Shown: piece after piece, positions 1 through 7,588 of the stretch
How positions within the stretch are numbered: position 1 is the first letter of the stretch
Layout: every line of letters begins with the position of its first letter
Assembly: GCF_013449735.1 (NCBI RefSeq)
Contig: NZ_JACBNY010000011.1
Coordinates: 1-64,000, forward strand
Source of the DNA: Pseudolactococcus laudensis
GTDB lineage: Bacteria > Bacillota > Bacilli > Lactobacillales > Streptococcaceae
Length of the DNA stretch: 64,000 bases
Direction of reading: 5' to 3'
Translations under genes and position numbers: made by a program
The notes under the pieces: generated by a model
Databases searched by the model: none
Told to the model about the DNA's origin: nothing
What the model saw: the letters and a program-made list of their open reading frames with translations, nothing else

Positions 1-127
1 TTATAATTCAAAACGAATCCATCAAAGTTTAGGGTATCTTACACCTAATCAATTTGAAAAGGTAAGTGCTTAAAATAAATAGATTAAAATTCTACGTTTG
101 TTACTCTAAAAAATTGACTTAACGTCA
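1..127 (+). mobile_element. Right end of an IS3-family insertion sequence
   Basis: The first bases hold the 3' end of a transposase reading frame, followed by about 50 bases of AT-rich DNA that should contain the element's right terminal inverted repeat. The exact end is not visible. I place it near base 127, where a TTGACTTAACGTCA string would suit an IS3-type end finishing in CA. The rest of the element lies outside the window, so neither the left repeat nor a target duplication can be compared. The boundary is inference; the transposase tail is clear. Confidence 0.6.
2..73 (+). CDS. IS3-family transposase (OrfB), C-terminal fragment at window edge
   Basis: Reading from base 2 gives 23 residues ending at TAA (71-73) and including RIHQSLGYLTPNQFE. 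This is the typical C-terminal signature of the rve integrase domain in IS3-family OrfB proteins (form: YN.KRIHxxLGYxTPxxFE). OrfB catalyses cut-and-paste transposition with a DDE active site, which would lie upstream of this window. Only the tail is present, so I cannot say whether the element is intact or name the IS. It faces the WxL cluster convergently and has probably truncated the small secreted gene next to it. Confidence 0.75.
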   Translation, partial: YNSKRIHQSLGYLTPNQFEKVSA

Positions 128-270
128 CTTTGTCTAGGTGGATCTGAGCTTTTGACTTGACCACTTGACTCTAAAATAAATGTTGATGCAGTGTCTGCAG
201 ATACAGACAATAAACTAATCTGACTACAAAACAAGATTGCGACTATCAACATCGTGAATTTTTTAATCAA
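106..270 (-). CDS. Small secreted peptide, probably a WxL-cluster protein truncated by the IS
   Basis: A 54-codon frame starts with TTG at 268-270 behind a strong GGAAGGAG ribosome site (about 275-285) and ends at TAG (106-108). It encodes a signal peptide (positive IKKF, a hydrophobic stretch, likely cleavage after VSA at residue 25) and about 29 further residues beginning DTASTFILESSG. WxL clusters usually carry a small secreted LPXTG protein beside the DUF916 and WxL genes, and this one has the right position, start and signal peptide but no LPXTG tail. Its last codons run into the presumed IS end. I infer that the IS replaced the rest of the gene. Whether the stub is translated is unknown. 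Confidence 0.5.
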   Translation of the reverse strand: MIKKFTMLIVAILFCSQISLLSVSADTASTFILESSGQVKSSDPPRQSDVKSIF

Positions 271-308
271 TCACGTCACTCCTTCCTATCCAGAGTTGTC
301 TGTTTTAG

Positions 309-349
309 AATAAGGCACCTCTATTTACATTACTTAGAGATGCCTTATT
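309..349 (-). terminator. Hairpin terminator after the DUF916 gene
   Basis: The arms AATAAGGCACCTCTA (309-323) and TAGAGATGCCTTATT (335-349) pair over 15 positions. The single non-Watson-Crick position is a G-U pair in the minus-strand RNA, which favours that direction. It follows the stop of the DUF916 gene by about 25 bases. The T-run is short, so it may attenuate rather than fully stop transcription into the small secreted gene downstream. Confidence 0.6.
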
Positions 350-371
350 TTTGAATTTTTGCTAGCGATTC

Positions 372-1490
372 TTAGTCATCAGCCATCGCTAGTAATTGTT
401 CTAACATTCTCTTTTGTATTAAAAGTTCTGCTGCTACTTCCTTTTGTCGCTTCTTGCGTTTCAATAGAAGGAAAAAGAAAATTATGATGATTAATAAGAT
501 AAAGATACTAGATAAAATCAACCACAAAGTCCAATTTGACTTCGCTGTTGCATCATTGATTGCTTGCTGATTAAATTTCTTAGCATCATCTGCCTTGACT
601 GTAAAATCTTTAGTCCATTCCCAAGTTTTTTTCTCCCACTTAGGATCAGTCGTCGTTGCTTTCAAATGATAGGTGTAGTTGCCTGCTTTGAATTCCCCGT
701 CCTTTAGAAAAACTGGAAATTGGTAAGATGACTGAGGAGCCATTTTACGTTTTTGGAGTTCGTTTTGATAAAGAGCCTTTGTTTCCCCTTGCTTCGTTAC
801 ATAACCTTCGTAGTCGATGTTTGTCATCAATGCTGGTAGTGGATTTTGTAAGTGCGCAAAGAATGCTTTTCGGTAATTTGAAAGACCAATAGATGCACTC
901 GTCAGTGTCATTTCGGGTTTAGCCACTTCTTGATTTACCGTTATTTTTAAAGCAATGGCATAATTAATCTTATTTTTGATGCTCGTGCCTTTGCTACTTG
1001 CATTTTCATCAACTTGACCTTCTTTATCAAAGTACCAAGACCCCAGTAAAGCGCCATCACCAATATCTTGTGGTAACTCAATATCAGCTAACACAATTTT
1101 TTGTGACTTTCCGGGCACTTCAACTTTAAGATCACTTGCACGAACCTTGGCAATATCGCTTAGCTTGATTTGCATACTCTCATCGTAATGCTCAGCTTGT
1201 GAGGTATATTCAACTTCACCGTTAGCATTGGTATAGGTCGTGAAAATATCATCGCTTACAGTGATCGGTTGATCACTATCATTTCTAACTGCAACTTTAA
1301 TCGTCCGTTTTTCACCTGGTGTCATTAGCAAATTAAAGATTGAAGATTCCTCTACCTCTTTACCTGCTTCCAACTTAGCAATGGAATACCCTTGAGAAGG
1401 TACTGACTCAGCCTCGACCGGCACATAGGGGCAAAGTAAAGTAAGTACAATACCCCAAAAAATCATCATTTTTTTCATTTTATTTAGCAT
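372..1490 (-). CDS. WxL-associated membrane-anchored surface protein (DUF916 + DUF3324)
   Basis: This 372-residue protein has a signal peptide (hydrophobic residues 8-25, then VEAES), an N-terminal DUF916 region (about 30-160) and a DUF3324 region (about 170-300). One transmembrane helix at about 322-345 is followed by a KRKKRQKE stop-transfer tail. In LAB and enterococci, proteins of this build sit beside WxL proteins and are thought to bind them and peptidoglycan and so hold the complex on the surface. The start has a GAGGG site seven bases upstream. It is 36 bases downstream of the intact WxL gene, so the two are probably co-transcribed. The family is clear; the ligand is unknown. Confidence 0.88.
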   Translation of the reverse strand: MLNKMKKMMIFWGIVLTLLCPYVPVEAESVPSQGYSIAKLEAGKEVEESSIFNLLMTPGEKRTIKVAVRNDSDQPITVSDDIFTTYTNANGEVEYTSQAEHYDESMQIKLSDIAKVRASDLKVEVPGKSQKIVLADIELPQDIGDGALLGSWYFDKEGQVDENASSKGTSIKNKINYAIALKITVNQEVAKPEMTLTSASIGLSNYRKAFFAHLQNPLPALMTNIDYEGYVTKQGETKALYQNELQKRKMAPQSSYQFPVFLKDGEFKAGNYTYHLKATTTDPKWEKKTWEWTKDFTVKADDAKKFNQQAINDATAKSNWTLWLILSSIFILLIIIIFFFLLLKRKKRQKEVAAELLIQKRMLEQLLAMADD

Positions 1491-1526
1491 TAGTTCCCTC
1501 TTAACTAATCATCAAGTATCAGCAGT

Positions 1527-2303
1527 TTATTTGTAAGCAGCGTCTGTTAAAGTCCAAGTAACGATAGATTCAAATGTACCAACTTTAGCTTGGCTACCCG
1601 CCATTTCAAGCTCAACATCTTCTGCTTTCCAAGTCAAATCGCTATGCTCTTTTGCTTGTTTACCTTGTACAACACCAAATACAGTTGAAGTTGTTATATT
1701 ATCAGTTACAATATCAAGATTTGGAGCAACTGTTAAGTCGGCAGCTTTATCACGGGTATAAGTACCAGCACCTTTGATATGAATTGTTGCACCGTCTAAA
1801 GTTTTTTTAGATGTAGCATCTGTAAACGTTGTTGCTTTGACGGCAACTTGCCAGTTATCAAGATTTGAACCTGCAGGACGTCCATCATACACTTGCAGGG
1901 TTTGAATACCACCTGAAAATGGCGTTTTGGCTGCATCAATATCTTGATTAAGTGCTTTCACAGTATAAGTTTTCTGTGCTTGAATTTTAGCTGAAACATC
2001 TTGTGTACCAAAGTTGAAAACTTTTGGATTCTTTGTGAATGCCAAAACACCTTCTTTTACAACGTGATTCGCATCTGGATCGCCTGGTAATGGTACCGGG
2101 TCTGGATAGTCTTTTGGATCAATTTTTGTATCGTCCTCTTTACCTGGATCTTTTGGTAAAATATCAGCATCACCACCTGGTTTCATCTTGATGATGCCAT
2201 CTGTTGTTTGCGAGCCACCAACTTGTGCCGCATTTACATTCGATGCACTTGCTAAAGCAATCGTCCCTAACGCCACTACACACAATAAAGTTACTTTTTT
2301 CAT
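1527..2303 (-). CDS. WxL domain surface protein, intact copy
   Basis: This 258-residue protein has a cleavable signal peptide (MKKVTLLCVV, cleavage near NVNAA), a Pro/Asp-rich linker (about 43-80) and a C-terminal WxL domain. The two WxL-type motifs are a WQV around residue 151 and WTL in the last 15 residues (TWTLTDAAYK). WxL domains bind non-covalently to peptidoglycan and are partnered by DUF916/DUF3324 proteins, as encoded directly downstream here. The ribosome site is AAGGAG six bases before ATG. The gene follows a broken WxL paralogue by 45 bases, so one operon is likely. No enzymatic domain is seen; adhesion or cell-surface complex formation is the usual role. Confidence 0.88.
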   Translation of the reverse strand: MKKVTLLCVVALGTIALASASNVNAAQVGGSQTTDGIIKMKPGGDADILPKDPGKEDDTKIDPKDYPDPVPLPGDPDANHVVKEGVLAFTKNPKVFNFGTQDVSAKIQAQKTYTVKALNQDIDAAKTPFSGGIQTLQVYDGRPAGSNLDNWQVAVKATTFTDATSKKTLDGATIHIKGAGTYTRDKAADLTVAPNLDIVTDNITTSTVFGVVQGKQAKEHSDLTWKAEDVELEMAGSQAKVGTFESIVTWTLTDAAYK

Positions 2304-2348
2304 TTTTTCTCCTTACTCAGGTTGATACCGCGTATAACGCTGCACACC

Positions 2349-3113
2349 CTATTTCTCCGATTTTGCAGTTAAAGTCCAGATGATCGTCGTGTTGTATTCC
2401 CTAGCCTGTCCTATCCCACCAGGAACACCGATTTTAACGTCTTCTGTACGCCAAACCAACGTACTAACTCCCTTACCACGCAAGACCTCCTTACCAGTCG
2501 TTTCGGCAATGGTTGCTGAAACATTTGGCAACAGCTCTGCTTCATAAGCCGAATAGTTTGAAGTATCTACTTTTTGAGGTTCCAGATTTAAACTATTTCT
2601 CATCTCCGGCTTCGACATATGAATGGTTGCCCCTCGCAACTTATCAAACGCTTCTTCCTTTGCAGTGAAATGGTCACTCAATTGAGCAGTCAATGTCCAA
2701 CCTATCTGTTCTCCATCACGATTATCCGTAAGTTGCACATGATAGAGTTCTTGTTCATAGAACTTCTTTTTTCCGACTCCCGAATAAAACTGATGACCAT
2801 CAGTTAGCTTACCATGTTCAAAACCAAAATGTGTCGGTATGTGATCAAGTGATAGCGGCCCTTGACTCCCTGTACCAACGAGTACAGGCTGATCATCTGT
2901 CGCCTGGTTAATGACAACTTCATCCATCGTAAATGGAATTTTTTTACCCTCATCTGTAAAGGGTAGAGATGGATTCTTAGGCATCACTGGACCGGCTGTT
3001 TAGCGATTTTCAGCAAAACTCATGACAGCATCTGTTTCTTCAGCTTGCGCATTTACATTCAGTAAATTTGTGGCAAATAGGGATAAGAACAAAAGACCAA
3101 CTTTCTTCTTCAC
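2349..3113 (-). pseudogene. WxL domain surface protein gene with in-frame stop at codon 38
   Basis: The gene starts with GTG at 3111-3113, behind a perfect GAAAGGAGG site, and encodes a signal peptide (MKKKVGLLFL.., cleavage near NAQA). It hits TAA at 3000-3002 after 37 codons. The same frame then continues without break for 217 codons (TAGPVMPKNP onward) to TAG at 2349. That part contains a WxL domain with WTL motifs at about residues 116 and 205 of the open stretch. The frame across the stop is unbroken, so one base substitution explains the break. An internal ATG at 2985-2987 could start a protein without a signal peptide, but it would not reach the surface. It is the first gene of the WxL operon. 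Confidence 0.82.
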
Positions 3114-3228
3114 AACACGCCTCCTTTCAAAAATAATCCGTTGAAATCTTTAAGGAGGATCGCTAGCTATCTCTCTTGCTAATTTCAATGTGACATAACT
3201 TCCAAAGTAAGTTATATAGATTACACTA
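3114..3228. other. Leader and -10 region of the WxL operon
   Basis: This stretch lies upstream of the WxL operon. A minus-strand TATAAC hexamer at 3211-3216 is a possible -10. No good -35 is present at the usual distance, which fits an activator-dependent promoter of the kind driven by Mga-type regulators. The ribosome site GAAAGGAGG is at about 3120-3129. I see no gene here. Confidence 0.35.
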
Positions 3229-3261
3229 AGTGCCCTCAAAAATAAACTTTTTGAAGGCACT
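3229..3261. promoter_or_regulatory. 14-bp inverted repeat upstream of the WxL operon, possible regulator site
   Basis: The arms AGTGCCCTCAAAAA (3229-3242) and TTTTTGAAGGCACT (3248-3261) match over 13 of 14 positions around a 5-base loop. The repeat sits about 12-45 bases upstream of the candidate -10 of the WxL promoter. The Mga-like regulator gene lies just upstream, so this could be its operator. It could instead be a weak terminator for the regulator transcript, but no T-run follows it and a better terminator already exists at 3421-3449. Confidence 0.4.
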
Positions 3262-3420
3262 CAACATTACATCAGATCCTCTTGAAACAAAATAGAGGGG
3301 AAGAAATCAGTTTGTCTCAATCAAACATGACGTAGATTAATAGCAATAGGTGCTATCAACAATTTTCATTCTATCTTTTTTTATTTATGTTGTAAGGTAT
3401 AAATTTAGAAACTAAAATAA

Positions 3421-3449
3421 AAATAACACCCTTTTCTTAATGGTGTTAT
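3421..3449 (-). terminator. Terminator of the Mga-like regulator gene
   Basis: AATAACACC and GGTGTTATT form a 9-bp stem with an 11-base loop. In the minus-strand RNA the stem is followed by a U-rich stretch. It lies about 50 bases after the stop codon of the regulator. Confidence 0.7.
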
Positions 3450-3498
3450 TTTATGATTATTTTTGATGATAAAATTAGTTATTTATTCGTGGCATACT

Positions 3499-4953
3499 CT
3501 ATTCAGAAGTACGCCATTTAATAATCGTGTTCTCTATGTTCTTCCAATCTCTACGATCAAACGGCGAATTAACAAAGCAGAGATAATCAGGTGAAATTTC
3601 TCGATTTGGTAAATCTAATTCACTGATCACAATGTCAGCTTTTTCAATTGTATTGACAAATTCAATCCTAATCGTCAATTGCCTATTTTTCAAATTCTCC
3701 ATTGCAATTGATTGCGTAATAGGTGAATAACACAACAGGAAAACTTTACAAGGAACCTCTCTTGAAAATGAAATAGCGTTAAAAATGCGTTGAAAAAAGA
3801 AAGGCATATTAGGATGTTTTTTAAATGCTTCACGATAAATTGGCACCTCTTGTAAGGTTAATGCCATTTGGTGCCAAAGCAACATATAATTACTGTTTCT
3901 CTTCGTAAAGCGTTCCTGTTCAGTCAGCAAATGATGGAAACAAAACGAGACATGAAACATTTGGTGCCAAACAATGCATTGTTTATGCGCGTAGCAAATG
4001 TAGCGTTTTTCTTTTGCTGTGAGCGTTATGCCACCGATTGTTTCAATCGTATTAATAAATATTGGACAATCGCTGGCTTGGCAGTCTATATCTTCCAAAG
4101 TATAAGCCGGTTGGTAAATCAAGGTACAAAATAGAAAATATAAAAATTCAATTTCTGTTTTTTTCTGTTGCGCTGTTAAATCTAAGTCCAGAAATAACAT
4201 CTCTACCTTTTGTGTAAATATCTCTAATGATAAGACAGGACATTCAAAATAGCTCGGAAACGTCATATCTTCTGGTAATAGATGTCCTTTTTTAATCCGA
4301 TCTAAAGCAATGCGATAAAATATTTTTGTTTTTAATTTAGAAGATTGAAAAATAAAAGGAAAGGCTTTAACTATATTATCCAGAAAGAGATTTAATTGTG
4401 TATTTTCTGATTCAAAAAAGTTGATGAATTTACACTGAAATTGAGAAAGTATAATACAGAAAAACATAAACCTAATTTGTCTTTCTTCTCCACAAATCAT
4501 ATTTTCAACTTTCTTTTTAGTGCAAAGTTGAAGAGAAAAATGTTTCATATACTCCCTACATTTGACAAGCTCTTTCTTTCCCGTCTCATAGCTCATAAAT
4601 TTAGCATCAGTTTCTTTCATCAAGCCAGAAAAACGCTCATGATATACCTCTTGGAAAAAATGTAGAAAAAAGCTATCTGAAATATAAGCATTTTTCAACA
4701 TCTGAAACGAAAGTGACTGATAGATTTCGAGATACAACTTATCAGTTGTTTTATAAAGTAAGTACTCATCTTCTCCAATAACTAGATTTAACACATGTCT
4801 AAGTTTTAAAATAGCATAATTGATTGTCGTTTTAGATAACCCTATTTCTTTGACGATTTTTTCAAAGCTCATACCGTCACTATCTTTGTTCAGTAAACAA
4901 CTGCATAGCTTAAAAACTTGCTGTTCTTTTTCAGTTAAAATGAAACGTTCCAT
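3499..4953 (-). CDS. Mga-like transcriptional regulator of the WxL cluster
   Basis: I choose ATG 4951-4953 (MERFILTEKEQ), which has AAGGAG six bases upstream. The open frame extends 43 codons further upstream without a ribosome site. The 484-residue protein has an N-terminal winged helix-turn-helix (about 1-65), a second HTH/Mga-type region (to about 170), a helical PRD-like middle, and a C-terminal stretch (about 400-484, ending near SELDLPNREI) that resembles the EIIB-like domain of Mga/AtxA proteins. Regulators of this type often neighbour WxL clusters in LAB and activate surface-protein genes. The target here is inferred from position. Phosphorylation control of the PRD-like part is possible but not shown. 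Confidence 0.78.
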   Translation of the reverse strand: MERFILTEKEQQVFKLCSCLLNKDSDGMSFEKIVKEIGLSKTTINYAILKLRHVLNLVIGEDEYLLYKTTDKLYLEIYQSLSFQMLKNAYISDSFFLHFFQEVYHERFSGLMKETDAKFMSYETGKKELVKCREYMKHFSLQLCTKKKVENMICGEERQIRFMFFCIILSQFQCKFINFFESENTQLNLFLDNIVKAFPFIFQSSKLKTKIFYRIALDRIKKGHLLPEDMTFPSYFECPVLSLEIFTQKVEMLFLDLDLTAQQKKTEIEFLYFLFCTLIYQPAYTLEDIDCQASDCPIFINTIETIGGITLTAKEKRYICYAHKQCIVWHQMFHVSFCFHHLLTEQERFTKRNSNYMLLWHQMALTLQEVPIYREAFKKHPNMPFFFQRIFNAISFSREVPCKVFLLCYSPITQSIAMENLKNRQLTIRIEFVNTIEKADIVISELDLPNREISPDYLCFVNSPFDRRDWKNIENTIIKWRTSE

Positions 4954-5011
4954 TTTGTATCTCCTTAGTAGATAATCTATTAGCCAGGCTAATATCTTCA
5001 CACAAGCCATT

Positions 5012-5039
5012 ATTATACCATCTTTACCAAATATTTCAA
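5012..5039 (-). promoter_or_regulatory. Promoter of the Mga-like regulator
   Basis: On the minus strand TTGAAA (5034-5039) and TATAAT (5012-5017) are separated by 16 bases, and a TG one base before the -10 makes it extended. The start codon lies about 60 bases downstream. Confidence 0.6.
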
Positions 5040-5194
5040 GACAAATTTTATAAAACGATAGATATATAAATATAAAAAACACTAAAAAATTAATTTACTT
5101 AAATAATAAAAAATCTTAACCTTATATATTACATATATATGTTGTGTTACATAAGGTATAGAAAAATAACATTAAAAAAACTTATACAAAAAAA
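5040..5194. other. AT-rich spacer with no gene seen
   Basis: This very AT-rich stretch lies between the regulator promoter and the rplL terminators. I see no coding potential, repeat or RNA structure beyond simple A/T runs. Confidence 0.5.
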
Positions 5195-5216
5195 GGTCAA
5201 TTCTTCAGAATTGACC
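5195..5216 (-). terminator. Second terminator after rplL
   Basis: GGTCAATTCT and AGAATTGACC form a perfect 10-bp stem with a two-base centre. A run of seven U residues follows in the minus-strand RNA. It backs up the terminator 30 bases closer to rplL. Confidence 0.75.
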
Positions 5217-5244
5217 AATATTAAGCATAAATTTATCAAAAAAA

Positions 5245-5262
5245 GATACTCCGAAGAGTATC
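5245..5262 (-). terminator. First terminator after rplL
   Basis: GATACTC and GAGTATC form a 7-bp stem with a CGAA-type tetraloop. Seven U residues follow in the minus-strand RNA. It starts 18 bases after the rplL stop codon. Confidence 0.85.
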
Positions 5263-5279
5263 TCTTTACAATCAAAAGA

Positions 5280-5645
5280 TTATTTAAGACCTGCTGAACC
5301 GCCAGCAGCGCCGATAGCTTCAACGATTGCTTCAGCTTCAGCTTTTGGAAGACCTTCTTTGATAACAACTGGAGCGCTGTCAACAAGATCTTTAGCTTCT
5401 TTAAGTCCAAGACCAGTAGCTTCGCGAACTGCTTTGATTGTAGCAACTTTTTTGTCGCCTGCTGAAGTCAACTCAACGTCAAATTCAGTTTTTTCTTCTG
5501 CTGCAGCTGCACCAGGACCTGCTACAGCTACGGGAGCTGCTGCAGATACGTCAAATTTTTCTTCGATTGCTTTTACAAGCTCAGAAAGTTCAAGAATAGT
5601 TGCTGTTTCAAGTTCAGCAACGATGTTTTCAATGTTCAATGCCAT
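5280..5645 (-). CDS. rplL: Ribosomal protein bL12 (L7/L12)
   Basis: This 121-residue acidic stalk protein has an N-terminal dimerisation helix region ([12 protein letters not shown], about 1-35) and an Ala/Gly/Pro-rich hinge (about 36-52). The C-terminal globular domain (about 53-121) carries the conserved [24 protein letters not shown] segment in full. It forms dimers on the L10 stalk and recruits translation GTPases. It lies downstream of rplJ with a 159-base gap and ends at tandem terminators. Length and order are standard; the expression ratio over L10 is presumably set in the intergenic gap. Confidence 0.98.
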   Translation of the reverse strand: MALNIENIVAELETATILELSELVKAIEEKFDVSAAAPVAVAGPGAAAAEEKTEFDVELTSAGDKKVATIKAVREATGLGLKEAKDLVDSAPVVIKEGLPKAEAEAIVEAIGAAGGSAGLK

Positions 5646-5804
5646 TGTTGGAATCTCCTTAGAATTTTTATTTTAATATGCAAGGATAGGATGCGACTTG
5701 CGCGCATTTAAATCAGCAAGGATAAATTTGCAAAAGTACGAGGCAAAGCATCACGAGTAGAACTTTTGTTCACGACTGATACTTTAACAAAGTCATTTTG
5801 AAAA

Positions 5805-6305
5805 TTAAGCTGCTTCTTCTGCTTTGTCTGCAACTGCTTTGACAGCGTATGCGACATTGCGTACTGGTGCTTGAAGTACTGAAAGGAGCATAGAAAGCAA
5901 CCCTTCGCGGCTTGGTAGTGATGCGATAGCAGCGATTTCTTCTTTTGAAGATACTTTGCCTTCGATAACACCAGCCTTAACTTCGAGTGCATCAGCTGTT
6001 TTAGCGAAATCTGATAAGATTTTCGCTGGAGCAATTGCGTCTTCGTTTGAAAATGCGATGGCAGATGGTCCTACGAATTGATCCGTAAGGTCAGCATAGC
6101 CAGCTTTTTCAGCAGCACGACGCAAGATTGAGTTTTTGATGACTTTGAACTCAACACCAGCTTCACGTAATTGTTTACGCAATTCAGTATCTTGTCCAAC
6201 TGTAAGTCCACGAGAATCTGCAACGACGATACCAGATGCGTCTGCAAATTTTTGGGCAACAACGTCAACTAACTCAGCTTTTTTAGCGATTGTAGCTTCA
6301 CTCAT
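5805..6305 (-). CDS. rplJ: Ribosomal protein uL10
   Basis: This 166-residue protein has the usual L10 order: an N-terminal 23S-binding domain ([41 protein letters not shown]) and a C-terminal helix (about 135-166) that binds bL12 dimers. The start has GAGGAGG upstream. It is the first gene of the rplJL operon and sits behind a structured leader with strong similarity to the L10 autoregulatory leader, so excess L10-L12 complex is expected to repress its own synthesis. Confidence 0.97.
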   Translation of the reverse strand: MSEATIAKKAELVDVVAQKFADASGIVVADSRGLTVGQDTELRKQLREAGVEFKVIKNSILRRAAEKAGYADLTDQFVGPSAIAFSNEDAIAPAKILSDFAKTADALEVKAGVIEGKVSSKEEIAAIASLPSREGLLSMLLSVLQAPVRNVAYAVKAVADKAEEAA

Positions 6306-6307
6306 TG

Positions 6308-6466
6308 TTTGTTTTTCCTCCTCTATTATTTGATGACGTAAAAAAACTCCACGTCAACCATAGACATAGAGAGTACAAAAATTCATTATCAACTAATAAA
6401 TAAATGTCCTCGGTTGGATTTACGACGAATGTCACCAACTGTCTTCGGTCATGTTGTTTTCACAAC
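6308..6466 (-). ncRNA. Ribosomal protein L10 leader
   Basis: The roughly 160-base untranslated leader of rplJ contains the hallmarks of the L10 leader: a GACCGAAGACAG-type arm (about 6425-6455) and the AAATCCAACCGAGG segment just after it. A long hairpin near the gene pairs ACGTGGAG-type sequence with TGACGTAA (about 6335-6365) and has a U-run inside. The known function is binding of the L10(L12)4 complex, which represses the operon. I recognise it by conserved blocks; the fold was not computed. Confidence 0.8.
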
Positions 6467-6472
6467 TATTTA

Positions 6473-6501
6473 ATTATAGCAGAGTTTTTTCACTTTGACA
6501 A
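6473..6501 (-). promoter_or_regulatory. rplJL promoter
   Basis: On the minus strand TTGTCA (6496-6501) and TATAAT (6473-6478) are exactly 17 bases apart, a near-consensus housekeeping promoter. Transcription should start near 6466, at the beginning of the L10 leader. Confidence 0.85.
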
Positions 6502-6525
6502 GTATTTTTATTTAAGTTTTTTTAT

Positions 6526-7128
6526 TTAATGACTTACTTTTATTTTTTTAGACATATTTTCTAAAATAGATTTGATAGCAACAAAGATAATCGCAAAACT
6601 AACAGAGAAGATAGCACCTTCTAATAAATTGAAAGGAACTACCATAGCCATTAGATATTTACTGGCACCAAAAATTTTATTGATGTCAAAATGTGCGAAC
6701 TTAGCATACAGTGGTATCGCATAAACGAAGTTTGCAACAACCATAGCTGCTGTCATGACAAGTGTTGCTAAAACGCTCCCTGTAACATAAGCTCTTGTTC
6801 CGCTATCTTTCTTAAAGAAGATGGCAAAGATCAAGAGAAATGACCCAACTGCCACGATATTAAGCGGTAAACCAATCCAAGTATTAATCCCTTCATTATT
6901 CAATAATAATTTAAGCACAGAGCGTAAAATTAAAATCAAGAAGGCAGCAGGTAAATCAAAAAGATAGAGACCCACTAAGATTGGAATAATTGAAAATTCA
7001 ACTTTGAGAAAGTCTGCAGCCGGAATTAACGGGAATTGCGGAAAAATCATCAAGATGAAAGAAATAGCGGCAAGCATGGCGATTAATACCAGTTTGCGTG
7101 TGCGAGTTGTGTTTGTCATTTGGGGCAC
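6526..7128 (-). CDS. ribU: Riboflavin ECF transporter substrate-binding subunit RibU
   Basis: This 200-residue membrane protein has six predicted hydrophobic helices, starting with LVLIAMLAAISFILMIF after a charged TRTRK start. ECF S-components of the RibU type bind riboflavin and pair with a shared EcfAA'T energising module encoded elsewhere. The FMN riboswitch directly upstream, with no other gene between, fixes the substrate as riboflavin or FMN. AGGAGG precedes ATG by eight bases. FMN binding to the leader should shut off expression. Nothing unusual in the protein itself. Confidence 0.95.
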   Translation of the reverse strand: MPQMTNTTRTRKLVLIAMLAAISFILMIFPQFPLIPAADFLKVEFSIIPILVGLYLFDLPAAFLILILRSVLKLLLNNEGINTWIGLPLNIVAVGSFLLIFAIFFKKDSGTRAYVTGSVLATLVMTAAMVVANFVYAIPLYAKFAHFDINKIFGASKYLMAMVVPFNLLEGAIFSVSFAIIFVAIKSILENMSKKIKVSH

Positions 7129-7360
7129 CTCCTAAATTTTATTTAGAAGACTTGAAAACGACACAGGTGGTACCTTTAAAAACTGCTTTTAACATCTTTT
7201 GAGTTAAACTTTTTCTAGCACTAGTCTTTGCGACAAGGCATACAACTGTGATAACTCATCACAGCTACAAGATGCTAAACAATAACAATGTGACAGGGAG
7301 ATTTAGCTAAAAGAAAGAAATCTGAGTCCTTAAAGATACCTTTAACCATGTAAATTTTCT
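7129..7360 (-). promoter_or_regulatory. Long expression platform between FMN riboswitch and ribU
   Basis: About 230 bases separate the aptamer from the ribU start, longer than usual. The stretch contains a perfect 7-bp hairpin, CTGTGAT..ATCACAG, at 7246-7264, with no following U-run. A CCACCT string at about 7163-7168 could pair with AGGUG at the ribosome site. Control may therefore act on translation, but this is a guess from base pairing only. No gene is visible. Confidence 0.4.
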
Positions 7361-7484
7361 TGTCTCCTCTTTATCCTGACTTTAACAGTTGGTATCGGAA
7401 TTTCACCGATTCGGGCCTGAGTTCTATACTCAAGCTTCATGGACTTTACCACCAGTGGGGAAACGACCCCCGCCCTGAAGACAC
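7361..7484 (-). ncRNA. FMN riboswitch (RFN element)
   Basis: In minus-strand order the conserved blocks of the RFN aptamer are present: CTTCAGGGCGGGG, CCCCACTGGTGGTAAAGTCC, GAACTCAGGCCCGA, then CGGTGAAATTCCGATACC and AGTCAGGATAAAGAGGAGA. These form the six-helix FMN-binding junction. It precedes ribU, the standard target. The ends are approximate because they rest on the closing helix. Confidence 0.95.
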
Positions 7485-7493
7485 CTTAACTAT

Positions 7494-7527
7494 ATCAAAA
7501 GACTTGCAGTTTAGCAAGCCTTTTGAT
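7494..7527 (-). terminator. Terminator after rluB
   Basis: ATCAAAAGACTTGC (7494-7507) and GCAAGCCTTTTGAT (7514-7527) form a 14-bp stem with one G-U pair in the minus-strand RNA. It lies 60 bases after the rluB stop and just before the riboswitch. The following U-run is weak, so termination efficiency is uncertain. Confidence 0.6.
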
Positions 7528-7588
7528 TAAATTTTTATGAAATAGTTGTTCAAAAGTTCGTTTTACATAACTTTAAATATGTAAAACA

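Noticed and set aside
309-349. A third MITE, because its arms contain GGCACCTCTA
   Set aside because: It is only 41 bases, lacks the AAAAA continuation of the MITE ends, and sits where a terminator is expected.
5147-5446. 99-codon minus-strand frame overlapping rplL
   Set aside because: It is out of frame with rplL, covers its terminators and has no ribosome site.
7246-7264. Terminator in the ribU leader
   Set aside because: The hairpin CTGTGAT..ATCACAG is perfect but no U-run follows in the minus-strand RNA. I mention it only as part of the expression platform.
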